Positions 1 through 5,312 of a stretch of 27,887 nt of DNA are shown here, in pieces. Location: the NCBI GenBank assembly GCA_964551475.1, contig CAZKCI010000058.1:1-27887 (forward strand), written 5' to 3'. A model generated the notes under the pieces. It did not search any database. It was not told the origin of the DNA and worked only from the letters and a program-made list of their open reading frames with translations. A program made the translations under genes and the position numbers. Positions within the stretch are counted from its first letter, which is position 1; each line of letters begins with the position of its first letter. The DNA comes from CAZKCI01 sp964551475. Its GTDB lineage: Bacteria > Auribacterota > Erginobacteria > Erginobacterales > CAZKCI01.

Positions 1-58
1 GCTACCGCTTACACGATCGAACTTGCAAAAAGGGTTCCAAGGAGCAAAAATGAGGGCT

Positions 59-133
59 GGGGGTGGCGGCATTTGATTCAATCGCGGGTGGCCCCTTTTG
101 ACCCGACCGCGAGTGGCCCCTTTTGATCCGACC
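59..133. repeat. Tandem 25-bp repeats, possible IS21-like element end
   Basis: Three head-to-tail 25-bp units occupy 59-83, 84-108 and 109-133. The last two differ at two positions and share the core GTGGCCCCTTTTGA. The first is degenerate, matching the second at about 17 of 25 positions. IS21-family elements are known to carry several short repeats inside their termini, and GTGGCCCCTTTTGATCC-like sequence is reminiscent of such ends. No transposase gene is visible in the window, so the IS assignment is inference. Confidence 0.5.
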
Positions 134-192
134 GGTGACACCTTCAAGAGCAGCCAGGCTCCGTTAAGCGGCCGGACGCTCTTGGACGGGGT

Positions 193-438
193 TTGGCGGA
201 CACGCCTCCGAAGTCCTTCAGTTATCGAGATCGGTTATTGACCGTAGATGAAATCGCGGAATTTATCCAGGTTAAGCCTAAGACGATCTATAACTGGGTG
301 TCGATGGGGATGATCCCCTGTATTCGGAGGCATCGAGGATTCGTCAGGTTCAAGATTGAAAAAGTCGAGAAGTGGCTGTCGGAGTTTGAACAGAAGGGGA
401 GGAAGCGGCGAAAAATCGCCATCGGTCTTCCCAGTTAA
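193..438 (+). CDS. Excisionase-like helix-turn-helix DNA-binding protein
   Basis: An 81-residue protein with an HTH_17/excisionase (MerR-type winged helix) fold. Residues 15-60 read LLTVDEIAEFIQVKPKTIYN followed by W, then a basic wing (RRHRGFVRFK) and a W-L pair (KVEKWL), the usual signature for this family. A lysine/arginine-rich tail (KGRKRRK) follows. The start is TTG at 193, chosen because it follows a GGACGGGG ribosome-binding-like stretch; no ATG precedes the domain in frame. It is convergent with the integrase gene and shares the stop tetranucleotide TTAA (435-438). The probable role is directionality factor or regulator for the neighbouring integrase. Without the rest of the element this is family-level inference; it could also be a generic MerR-like regulator. 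Confidence 0.7.
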   Translation: MADTPPKSFSYRDRLLTVDEIAEFIQVKPKTIYNWVSMGMIPCIRRHRGFVRFKIEKVEKWLSEFEQKGRKRRKIAIGLPS

Positions 439-1448
439 AATGGGAGCTTTTCCACGGCCCCGTTCAGGTGATCCGGTGCAAGGTGGGAGTATCTGAGAGT
501 GGTGACGATGCTGGCATGGCCGAGAAGGTCTGCGACCGTTCTCAAGGGTACTCCCGCCATCACCAGATGGGAGGCATAGGTGTGGCGGAGCATGTGGACG
601 GTGACGTTTTTTTTGATTCCCGCCTTCTTGGCGATATTTTTTAATATCCGGACCAGATTGTTTTTGCGCAAGTTGCCGTCCTTGGTTGTGAAGATATACC
701 GATTCCGGCGGGGAAAGGCGCGTATAATCTCGCTCAGCTTGTTATCTATGGGGATGTGTCTCTCACGGTGCCACTTGGTTTGGTGGCCGTCTTTATTGAT
801 TACACGGATTCGCTTATTCCCGAAGTCGATGTCGCTCCACTCCAAGTAGACAAGTTCGCTTCGCCTCAAGCCAGTTTTTAGGAAGCAATAGATGATGGGG
901 CGATAGGTTGGACTTGCCGCCCGAAGAAGGGCGTCCACCTCGGCTTTTTCGAGAAATTCTATGGCCGGGGATTCTGGGCCGGGCAGGGGGGTCACGGAGC
1001 GGATGGGATTTTCATGGAGTATCCCCAGGGCGACGAGTTTGTTGAACATTGCCTTAAGGGTTTTAATTTCGATGTTGACGGTCTTCTTGCTGACATCCTT
1101 AAATCTCTCAGCCTTGTAATGTTCAACGGAAACAGGGGTGACTTCGGATAGCTTGGTAAGGCCGGTAATGGTGGAGAAGGTCCTTAGTGCGAGCTCATCC
1201 CGTTTGAAGCTAGAAGCGGCCTTGTTCACCCTGGAGTATTCCAGATATCTGCTTACGAGGTCGCTGAGTTCGTAATCGGTGTCGTCTATCCCGATCTTGT
1301 CTTTAAGCATTTTGAGCTTCAGATCGTTTTCGTATTCCTGGGCCATCCTCTGGATGGTGATCCCACCGGGGACCTTGTTGACGAACCGCTTGCCCTTGAC
1401 GTAAAAATCGGTATAGTAGTACCGACTATATCGCTTCCTGACGGTCAT
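435..1448 (-). CDS. Tyrosine recombinase / phage-type integrase
   Basis: A 337-residue site-specific recombinase. An N-terminal SAM-like core-binding domain spans about residues 60-150 and the catalytic domain about 165-330. The full catalytic set is visible: R195 (TGLRRSE), K219, H285 and R288 (HMLRH), H311 (LLGH) and nucleophile Y320 (RYSHL). Length and intact residues indicate an active enzyme. The gene is visibly less GC-rich than the housekeeping genes to the right, consistent with acquisition by transfer. It starts at ATG 1448 and has a good promoter upstream (1495-1523). It is transcribed away from tRNA-Lys, whose 5' end faces it, so the usual layout with attachment at a tRNA 3' end is not seen. 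The integrated element therefore probably lies mostly left of the window. Confidence 0.92.
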   Translation of the reverse strand: MTVRKRYSRYYYTDFYVKGKRFVNKVPGGITIQRMAQEYENDLKLKMLKDKIGIDDTDYELSDLVSRYLEYSRVNKAASSFKRDELALRTFSTITGLTKLSEVTPVSVEHYKAERFKDVSKKTVNIEIKTLKAMFNKLVALGILHENPIRSVTPLPGPESPAIEFLEKAEVDALLRAASPTYRPIIYCFLKTGLRRSELVYLEWSDIDFGNKRIRVINKDGHQTKWHRERHIPIDNKLSEIIRAFPRRNRYIFTTKDGNLRKNNLVRILKNIAKKAGIKKNVTVHMLRHTYASHLVMAGVPLRTVADLLGHASIVTTLRYSHLAPDHLNGAVEKLPF

Positions 1449-1494
1449 TTTTTACCTCTTGAAGGCGATTGTTGGGGTATACTGTCACCGTGAA

Positions 1495-1523
1495 AATATA
1501 CCAGAGAAAAGCCGGTCTTTCAA
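1495..1523 (-). promoter_or_regulatory. Sigma70-type promoter for the integrase gene
   Basis: On the minus strand TTGAAA (1518-1523) and TATATT (1495-1500) are separated by 17 bp. The predicted transcription start is near 1488, giving a leader of about 40 nt before the ATG at 1448. Confidence 0.6.
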
Positions 1524-1531
1524 CAAAAAAT

Positions 1532-1549
1532 GGTTACTATACGGTTACT
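1532..1549. repeat. Direct repeat GGTTACT spaced by one helical turn
   Basis: GGTTACT occurs at 1532-1538 and 1543-1549, an 11-bp period, just upstream of the integrase -35 box. Such phased repeats are typical of operator or excisionase/arm-type binding sites; the role here is inferred. Confidence 0.35.
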
Positions 1550-1577
1550 GGAAGGGTTTTTGTTTTTCGAGCGGAGA

Positions 1578-1606
1578 TTGTCAATAGACGTTACTTGTTG
1601 TATATG
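1578..1606 (+). promoter_or_regulatory. Promoter for tRNA-Lys
   Basis: TTGTCA (1578-1583), 17-bp spacer, TATATG (1601-1606). The predicted start near 1613 is about 12 nt before the mature tRNA 5' end. Confidence 0.55.
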
Positions 1607-1624
1607 AATGAGTAGGGTGATCCC

Positions 1625-1697
1625 GGGGGCGTAGCTCAGTTGGTAGAGCAACGGGCTTTTAACCCGTTGGCCGCAGGTTCGAATCCTGCCGCCCTCA
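1625..1697 (+). tRNA. tRNA-Lys (anticodon UUU)
   Basis: A complete cloverleaf of 73 nt. The acceptor GGGGGCG (1625-1631) pairs with CGCCCTC (1690-1696), with one G-U pair. The anticodon stem ACGGG/CCCGT encloses the loop CTTTTAA, giving anticodon TTT. The T arm is GCAGG-TTCGAAT-CCTGC (1673-1689) and the discriminator is A1697. CCA is not encoded; a short T run follows. Confidence 0.96.
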
Positions 1698-1702
1698 TTT
1701 TT

Positions 1703-1769
1703 GACCCCGTCGTCTAGCGGTTAGGACATCCCGACACCGATCGAAGATCGGCGTCGGGGCAGCACGGGT
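1703..1769 (+). pseudogene. tRNA-Glu remnant with a hairpin replacing the anticodon arm
   Basis: Positions 1703-1728 are identical over 26 nt to the first 26 nt of the intact tRNA-Glu at 2037-2062 (acceptor 5' strand plus D arm). Positions 1760-1769 (CAGCACGGGT) match the following variable/T-arm segment at 2080-2089. Between them the 17-nt anticodon arm is replaced by a hairpin: 6 bp, one A-C mismatch, 6 bp and a GAA loop (1730-1758). The T loop and 3' acceptor strand are missing, so this is not a functional tRNA. It immediately precedes the GIY-YIG gene. Confidence 0.8.
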
Positions 1770-1779
1770 CCAGAGAGCT

Positions 1780-2058
1780 ATGTGCTGGGTGTACATTATA
1801 AAAAGCGAGAAGGACGGGAAATTCTACGTCGGTTCGACGAAAGATCTGGAGGAGAGGCTAAAGCGTCATAACGCAGGGCGGGTTCCAGCGACAAGAGTGC
1901 GGCGACCTTTCATTCTGGTCTACTCGGAGAAGCACCCGAATCTTTCTGATGCTTATCGAAAAGAGAAAGAGATAAAAGCAGAGAAGAGCGCACTGTATAT
2001 AGAGCGTTTGATGCGGAAACATCAGGTTGTAGTCCAGACCCCGTCGTCTAGCGGTTAG
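1780..2058 (+). CDS. GIY-YIG family endonuclease (UPF0213/YhbQ-like)
   Basis: A 92-residue protein with the single-domain GIY-YIG fold. The motif appears as VYIIKS, then FYVGSTKDLEERLKRHN, with catalytic-type R at ELRRH-like position, then a conserved lysine/glutamate segment (AYRKEKEIKAEKS). The start is ATG 1780 after a short purine-rich AGAGAG. The final residues (from about residue 86, TPSSSG) are encoded by the first 22 nt of tRNA-Glu, and the stop TAG at 2056-2058 lies in the tRNA D loop, so the natural C-terminus is probably a run-on. Small YhbQ-like nucleases occur widely and their biological role is poorly known. Placement between a tRNA-Glu remnant and an intact tRNA-Glu suggests a link to duplication of the tRNA gene (inference). 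Confidence 0.82.
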   Translation: MCWVYIIKSEKDGKFYVGSTKDLEERLKRHNAGRVPATRVRRPFILVYSEKHPNLSDAYRKEKEIKAEKSALYIERLMRKHQVVVQTPSSSG

Positions 2059-2108
2059 GACACAGGCCTTTCAAGCCTGCAGCACGGGTTCGACTCCCGT
2101 CGGGGTCG
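2037..2108 (+). tRNA. tRNA-Glu (anticodon UUC)
   Basis: A complete 72-nt cloverleaf. The acceptor GACCCCG (2037-2043) pairs with CGGGGTC (2101-2107). The anticodon stem CAGGC/GCCTG (2063-2079) encloses CTTTCAA, anticodon TTC. The T arm is ACGGG-TTCGACT-CCCGT and the discriminator is G2108. CCA is not encoded. The 5' part overlaps the 3' end of the GIY-YIG reading frame. Confidence 0.96.
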
Positions 2109-2155
2109 TCGGTTAGGACATCCCGATCACGATGGATAATCGTGATCGGGGCAGC
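2106..2155 (+). repeat. Second tRNA-Glu-like remnant with hairpin
   Basis: It starts inside the 3' end of tRNA-Glu. TCGTC (2106-2110) and GGTTAGGACATCCCGA (2111-2126) repeat the D-arm segment plus hairpin entry of the remnant at 1703 (16 nt identical); TAGC of the D arm is deleted. A perfect 12-bp stem follows (2122-2133 with 2139-2150, loop GGATA), then GCAGC as in the other copy. Stem sequences differ between the two copies while pairing is kept. Confidence 0.7.
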
Positions 2156-2162
2156 CCTCCGG

Positions 2163-2405
2163 TCAAGTCTGTCCCTTGCCTTCGTCCTCCCCCGCCACGC
2201 AGGTCAGCAGACGTTTCACATCCTCGACCTTATCACCCGGGACCCAGAGAGAGGCGCCCCACACGTTTGATCCGGCCGCGGTCGGGCCGAAGAAGCCGAT
2301 GTCCTCGCTCTTGACCAGGAAGGGGATGTCGTACTGGTCGAGGGCGTGGCCGACGGTCTCCGCCTCCAGGCGGGACGGGAATTCGGCGATTTTCTGAAAA
2401 TCCAT
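2163..2405 (-). CDS. DUF2007-like putative signal-transducing protein
   Basis: An 80-residue cytosolic protein beginning MDFQKIAEFPSRLEAE. The pattern of an N-terminal alpha/beta segment (HALDQYDIPFLVKSED), a central glycine-rich loop and a final V-P-x-D-x-x-x-x-x-x-x-L-L (VPGDKVEDVKRLL) matches DUF2007 proteins, which resemble small regulatory domains of unknown partner. The start ATG 2405 was chosen because it follows a GGAAAAGG-like ribosome site; the frame stays open upstream, but only through palindromic repeats that translate into low-complexity W-E-G-R peptides. Function is not known beyond the family. Confidence 0.65.
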   Translation of the reverse strand: MDFQKIAEFPSRLEAETVGHALDQYDIPFLVKSEDIGFFGPTAAGSNVWGASLWVPGDKVEDVKRLLTCVAGEDEGKGQT

Positions 2406-2424
2406 TGCGTTGCCTTTTCCGCTC

Positions 2425-2625
2425 CATGTAGCGTCGCCTCTCCCGAGGCGACGCGATCCGAGCCAACTTGGATCGGGCCGAGGACGGCCCTCCCACAGTG
2501 ACGTTAAGCGATTCTGCACAGTTATATCTGTGGGAGCGGCGTCTGCCCCATCCCGAATTCTTCTTCGGGACTCGCCGCGATCCGGGCCGACAGGGATTGG
2601 GGCGAGACGCCCCTCCCACAGTAAA
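2425..2625. repeat. Cluster of REP-like palindromic repeats
   Basis: The space between the DUF2007-like and macrodomain genes holds several palindromes. TGTAGCGTCGC...GCGACGC lies near 2429-2454, CTCCCACAG ends at 2507 and 2621, and an inverted partner CTGTGGGAGCGGCG starts near 2532. The two orientations form a pair resembling REP/BIME organisation. Related copies occur at 10995-11020, 13302-13328, 14473-14500 and 22893-23038. Confidence 0.7.
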
Positions 2626-2661
2626 ACAGTAAAAGCAAAAAAAGTGATCAGCAATCAGTGA

Positions 2662-3198
2662 TCAGCGGGGGAGAAGATCGCGGAGAGCCGACTCGTAGAC
2701 CCGGAGATCGGCATCGGAAAAGAGAACGAAGAGGACGAGTTCAACCTCCGGGTGACCGTTCAGATACTCGATCACCGTGCAGAGGGCGATACGGGAGGCC
2801 TTTTCAATCGGGTAGCCGTAGGCCCCCGTGCTGAGCGAGGGGAAGGCGACGGTTTTCAAGCCGTGCTCGGAGGCAAGCGCAAGGCTCTCCCGGTAGGCGC
2901 TCGCCAAGAGCTTGTCCTCACCGTGCTCTCCGCCCCGCCAGACCGGTCCGACGGCGTGGATGACATAGCGGGACTTGAGCATCCCGCCCGGCGTGATCAC
3001 CGCCTTCCCGGTGGGGCAGGATCCGATCATCCGGCAGAACTCCATGATCGACGGGCCGCCGGCCCGGTGGATCGCCCCGTCGACCCCTCCCCCGCCCGCG
3101 AGACGAGAGTTGGCCGCGTTGACGACGGCGTCGGTCGTTTGAGACGTGATGTCGCCCTTGACCAGCTCCAACTTGGACTTATTGATGGCGAGTTTCAT
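2662..3198 (-). CDS. Macrodomain protein (O-acetyl-ADP-ribose deacetylase type)
   Basis: A 178-residue single macrodomain. Characteristic segments are VVNAANSRLAGGGGVDGAI (residues about 25-43, ADP-ribose-binding and catalytic Asn/Asp region), the loop after CPTGKAVITPGG, and SLSTGAYGYP (about 120-130), the phosphate-binding loop. The family removes ADP-ribose from O-acetyl-ADP-ribose or from ADP-ribosylated targets in the cytoplasm. Length is normal for the YmdB/MacroD type. ATG 3198 was used as start; the ribosome site is weak, and the same frame stays open for 48 codons upstream without any ATG, GTG or TTG. No partner ADP-ribosyltransferase is seen nearby, so a toxin-antidote role is not supported. 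Confidence 0.9.
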   Translation of the reverse strand: MKLAINKSKLELVKGDITSQTTDAVVNAANSRLAGGGGVDGAIHRAGGPSIMEFCRMIGSCPTGKAVITPGGMLKSRYVIHAVGPVWRGGEHGEDKLLASAYRESLALASEHGLKTVAFPSLSTGAYGYPIEKASRIALCTVIEYLNGHPEVELVLFVLFSDADLRVYESALRDLLPR

Positions 3199-3397
3199 GA
3201 TTTTCCCGAGGATATTCTCGATCCGGGATTTGATTTTGGCAATCGACTGGCCCTGGTAGCGCCCCCCTAGCCTGCTGCGATCTATCAGAAACCAATCAGC
3301 CGGGCCTGTATTCTGCCCAAACTCGCGTTCAGCCTCAAGATGTTATAATCAAGCTCAGGGGACACACTGACCTCGATCGGCCACCCGAGATTATCTG

Positions 3398-3426
3398 TTG
3401 CCATAAGGCACACATTGTGATATAGT
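3398..3426 (+). promoter_or_regulatory. Strong promoter predicted to give a leaderless toxin mRNA
   Basis: TTGCCA (3398-3403), exactly 17 bp, TATAGT (3421-3426). The expected transcription start, 7 nt past the -10 box, is the A of the ATG at 3433. No ribosome-binding site is visible before that ATG. Confidence 0.7.
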
Positions 3427-3432
3427 CTTTTT

Positions 3433-3738
3433 ATGGATCATTATCTGTGGGATGCAAATAAGAACGAGCGGCTCAAGACCGCCCGCGGCCTGAGTTTTGA
3501 GCAGGTGGTGATGCATATAGCGGTTGGGGATATCCTCGGGGTGTACGAGCACCCGAACCGAGAACAATACCCCGGCCAACAGATCTTAGTGGTGAAGATA
3601 AACGAATACGCCTACTTGGTTCCATTTGTGGAGTCATCCGAAGGGCGATTCCTCAAAACGATCATCCCCAGTCGTAAGGCAACCAGAGAATACTTGGGAG
3701 GACAACAACATGATGAAGGCCAACCTGGACAAAAGTGA
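3433..3738 (+). CDS. BrnT-like (RelE-fold) toxin of a type II toxin-antitoxin pair
   Basis: A 101-residue protein. It opens with W-D-A-N-K-N-E-R-L-K, followed by RGLSFEQVVMHI, the BrnT pattern (W-D-x-x-K-x-x-x-x...-h-x-F-E-x). It ends in a strand-rich segment with YAYLVPFV and FLKTIIPSRKATREYL, as in COG2929/DUF4258-like toxins that act as ribosome-dependent or free RNases. The last 29 nt overlap the downstream antitoxin gene, indicating translational coupling. The start is ATG 3433, with no ribosome-binding site but a promoter at leaderless distance. Toxin-first order with an RHH antitoxin matches brnT-brnA. The RNase activity is a family inference; catalytic residues cannot be verified here. 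Confidence 0.72.
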   Translation: MDHYLWDANKNERLKTARGLSFEQVVMHIAVGDILGVYEHPNREQYPGQQILVVKINEYAYLVPFVESSEGRFLKTIIPSRKATREYLGGQQHDEGQPGQK

Positions 3739-4018
3739 GCAGCGGGTACTTAATTCGTTTGAACGGGGTGAGTGGACACCGGTAAGGGATCAGCAAAACG
3801 CGCTCGCCAAACACAGACGCTTGGCCAGGAACACTCTCCACAAGGATCGGAGAGTGAACATCCGGATTTCGGCGAAGGATCTGGAGGGGATTCAGGCACG
3901 CGCCGTCGAAGACGGAGTTCCCTATCAAACTCTCATGGCGAGCGTACTGCATCGGTACGTTTCCGGCGCACTCGTCTTCACCAGTAACCGATCCGGGCGT
4001 TCCCCAGCACAGCGCTAG
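3710..4018 (+). CDS. CopG/BrnA-like antitoxin
   Basis: A 102-residue protein. The C-terminal part (about residues 50-90) carries the ribbon-helix-helix pattern RVNIRISAKDLEGIQARA followed by GVPYQTLMASVLHRYVSG, the signature of COG5304-type antitoxins. These dimerise, bind the operator and neutralise the toxin. The N-terminal part (NSFERGEWTPV) is the conserved toxin-wrapping segment. The start is ATG 3710, since GGGAGG (3696-3701) lies 8 nt upstream inside the toxin gene; the frame is open further upstream but lacks a ribosome site. Autoregulation of the 3398-3426 promoter is expected from the family. Confidence 0.8.
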   Translation: MMKANLDKSEQRVLNSFERGEWTPVRDQQNALAKHRRLARNTLHKDRRVNIRISAKDLEGIQARAVEDGVPYQTLMASVLHRYVSGALVFTSNRSGRSPAQR

Positions 4019-4255
4019 TCCACACACTACTCGGACTCAAGCCATGCCCTGCGCGACCATCAAAATATTCATCAGCTACTTCCTGTCCTGGGCGTAGAAA
4101 TATTAGTTCCCAAAATGGTCGCCGCAGCCGATGGAACAGAGCTGAAGTCGCTCTACTGCGAGATCAAGGGCATCAAGGCCACCGGGCATCTGACACCCAA
4201 CGGCATGGTGGTCAGTGCCGGCTCACCAGCGGTCCTCCACGAACGGCTTTGTTGA
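4019..4255 (+). pseudogene. Remnant of a DUF4357-type C-terminal domain
   Basis: Immediately after the antitoxin stop, in the same frame, 78 codons stay open to a TGA at 4253-4255. The translation contains HQNIHQLLPVLG, then KGIKATGHLTPNGMVVSAGS. The latter resembles the DUF4357 consensus (G-x-x-A-x-G-x-x-T-x-x-G-F-V-V-x-x-G-S) found at the C-terminus of GIY-YIG nucleases and some restriction-modification accessory proteins. No start or N-terminal domain is present, so this is read as a 5'-truncated gene. The family call rests on pattern memory only. Confidence 0.45.
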
Positions 4256-4262
4256 CTTGATT

Positions 4263-5243
4263 ATGGCGATCGAACGAGACCTGCTCCGGGCGGCTGACCC
4301 CGCAATCGCCTACCGGGCGCGGCTCCTCCTCCAGGGCGAGGACCCCCGGTCGCCCGCGATGCTCGCACTGCGGAGGAAGCTCCGTTCCTCCAAGAACGCC
4401 CGCGGGATCCTCTCCCACCGGGAGAAGGACGGGACAAGCCGGGCCGGCCCCTACCAGAAATGGCAGGGCCCCCACTGGGCGCTGCACAGCCTGACGCTGA
4501 TCTCCTACCCTCCCGGCGACCAGTCGCTGATCCCTCTGCGCGACCAGGTTTACGACTGGCTCTTCTCCCCCAGGCACTTCGAGTTTCCCCACACGCAGAT
4601 AATCCCCGGCCAGAAAGAACGCCCGCGCCGGTGCGCCTCCCAGGAGGGAAACGCCGTCCTCTACTTGATGGAACTCGGTCTGGAGGACGAACGGACGGAA
4701 AAGCTGGTCGAGCGCCTGATCGACTTCCAGTGGCCGGACGGCGGCTGGAACTGCGACAAGCGGCCGGAGGCGAGAACCTCGTCCTTCGTGGAGACGCTCA
4801 TCCCCCTGAGGGCTCTCTGGCGCTACGGCCGGGAGCGCGGCCATAAAGGAGCTTCCGCGGCGGCTCAGAGGGCGGCCGAATTCCTGCTCCAGCGGAGGCT
4901 CCTCTTCCGCCTCCGGGATGGCGCGATGGTCAAAATCGCCTGGGGCGGCAAGGTCACGGAGATCCACTTCCCGATCCAGCTTTACGATGTCCTCTTCGCG
5001 TTGCAGGTGATGGCCGAGATCGGGAAAATCGCCGACCCGCGCTGCCGGGAGGCGCTCGAGATCCTCACCTCCAAACAGCTCCCGGACGGGGGGTTCCCCC
5101 GGGAGGCGCCCAACGCGCGGACGGCCGATCGTGTCGTGAGCCGCGGGAGTTTCGCCGACTGGGGTCCGTCGGGGAAGAGACGGTCCAACCCCTTCGTCAG
5201 CATCGAGGCGCTCCGGGTGCTGGGCCAGGCGAAAAAACAGTGA
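4263..5243 (+). CDS. Prenyltransferase/squalene-cyclase-fold (alpha/alpha-toroid) protein
   Basis: A 326-residue soluble protein. Two QW-like repeats are visible: FQWPDGGWNCD (residues 155-165) and KQLPDGGFPREAP (271-283), each following an amphipathic helix pair, as in terpene cyclase and prenyltransferase alpha/alpha barrels. The squalene-cyclase catalytic D-x-D-D-T-A motif is not seen, and length is about half that of a triterpene cyclase, so cyclase activity is not supported. Such proteins are usually annotated only as prenyltransferase-like and have no known substrate. ATG 4263 was chosen; a GTG at 4215 in the same frame would add 16 residues overlapping the preceding remnant. Neither has a good ribosome site. 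It is convergent with pckA. Confidence 0.65.
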   Translation: MAIERDLLRAADPAIAYRARLLLQGEDPRSPAMLALRRKLRSSKNARGILSHREKDGTSRAGPYQKWQGPHWALHSLTLISYPPGDQSLIPLRDQVYDWLFSPRHFEFPHTQIIPGQKERPRRCASQEGNAVLYLMELGLEDERTEKLVERLIDFQWPDGGWNCDKRPEARTSSFVETLIPLRALWRYGRERGHKGASAAAQRAAEFLLQRRLLFRLRDGAMVKIAWGGKVTEIHFPIQLYDVLFALQVMAEIGKIADPRCREALEILTSKQLPDGGFPREAPNARTADRVVSRGSFADWGPSGKRRSNPFVSIEALRVLGQAKKQ

Positions 5244-5249
5244 TCAATA

Positions 5250-5295
5250 CTCAGTGGTCAGTGATCAGTAACTGATCACCGATTACTGATCACTT
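5250..5295. repeat. TGATCAG-based repeat with an inverted repeat between convergent genes
   Basis: GTGATCAGT and ACTGATCAC form a perfect inverted repeat in the space between the toroid-protein and pckA stops, with further CAGTGGTCAGT and ACTGATCACTTC copies around it. The same TGATCAG/CTGATCA unit recurs at 2645-2664 and 14733-14748, so this is an interspersed family; it may also terminate transcription. Confidence 0.55.
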
Positions 5296-5312
5296 CTTCT
5301 TCGTTTACTGTC

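Noticed and set aside
1625..1697. tRNA-Lys as the attachment site of the integrase element
   Set aside because: The integrase lies on the 5' side of the tRNA and no second copy of the tRNA 3' end was found in the window.
2406..2654. N-terminal extension of the DUF2007-like protein to 163 residues
   Set aside because: The extra 83 codons are translated palindromic repeats; the ATG at 2405 has the ribosome site.
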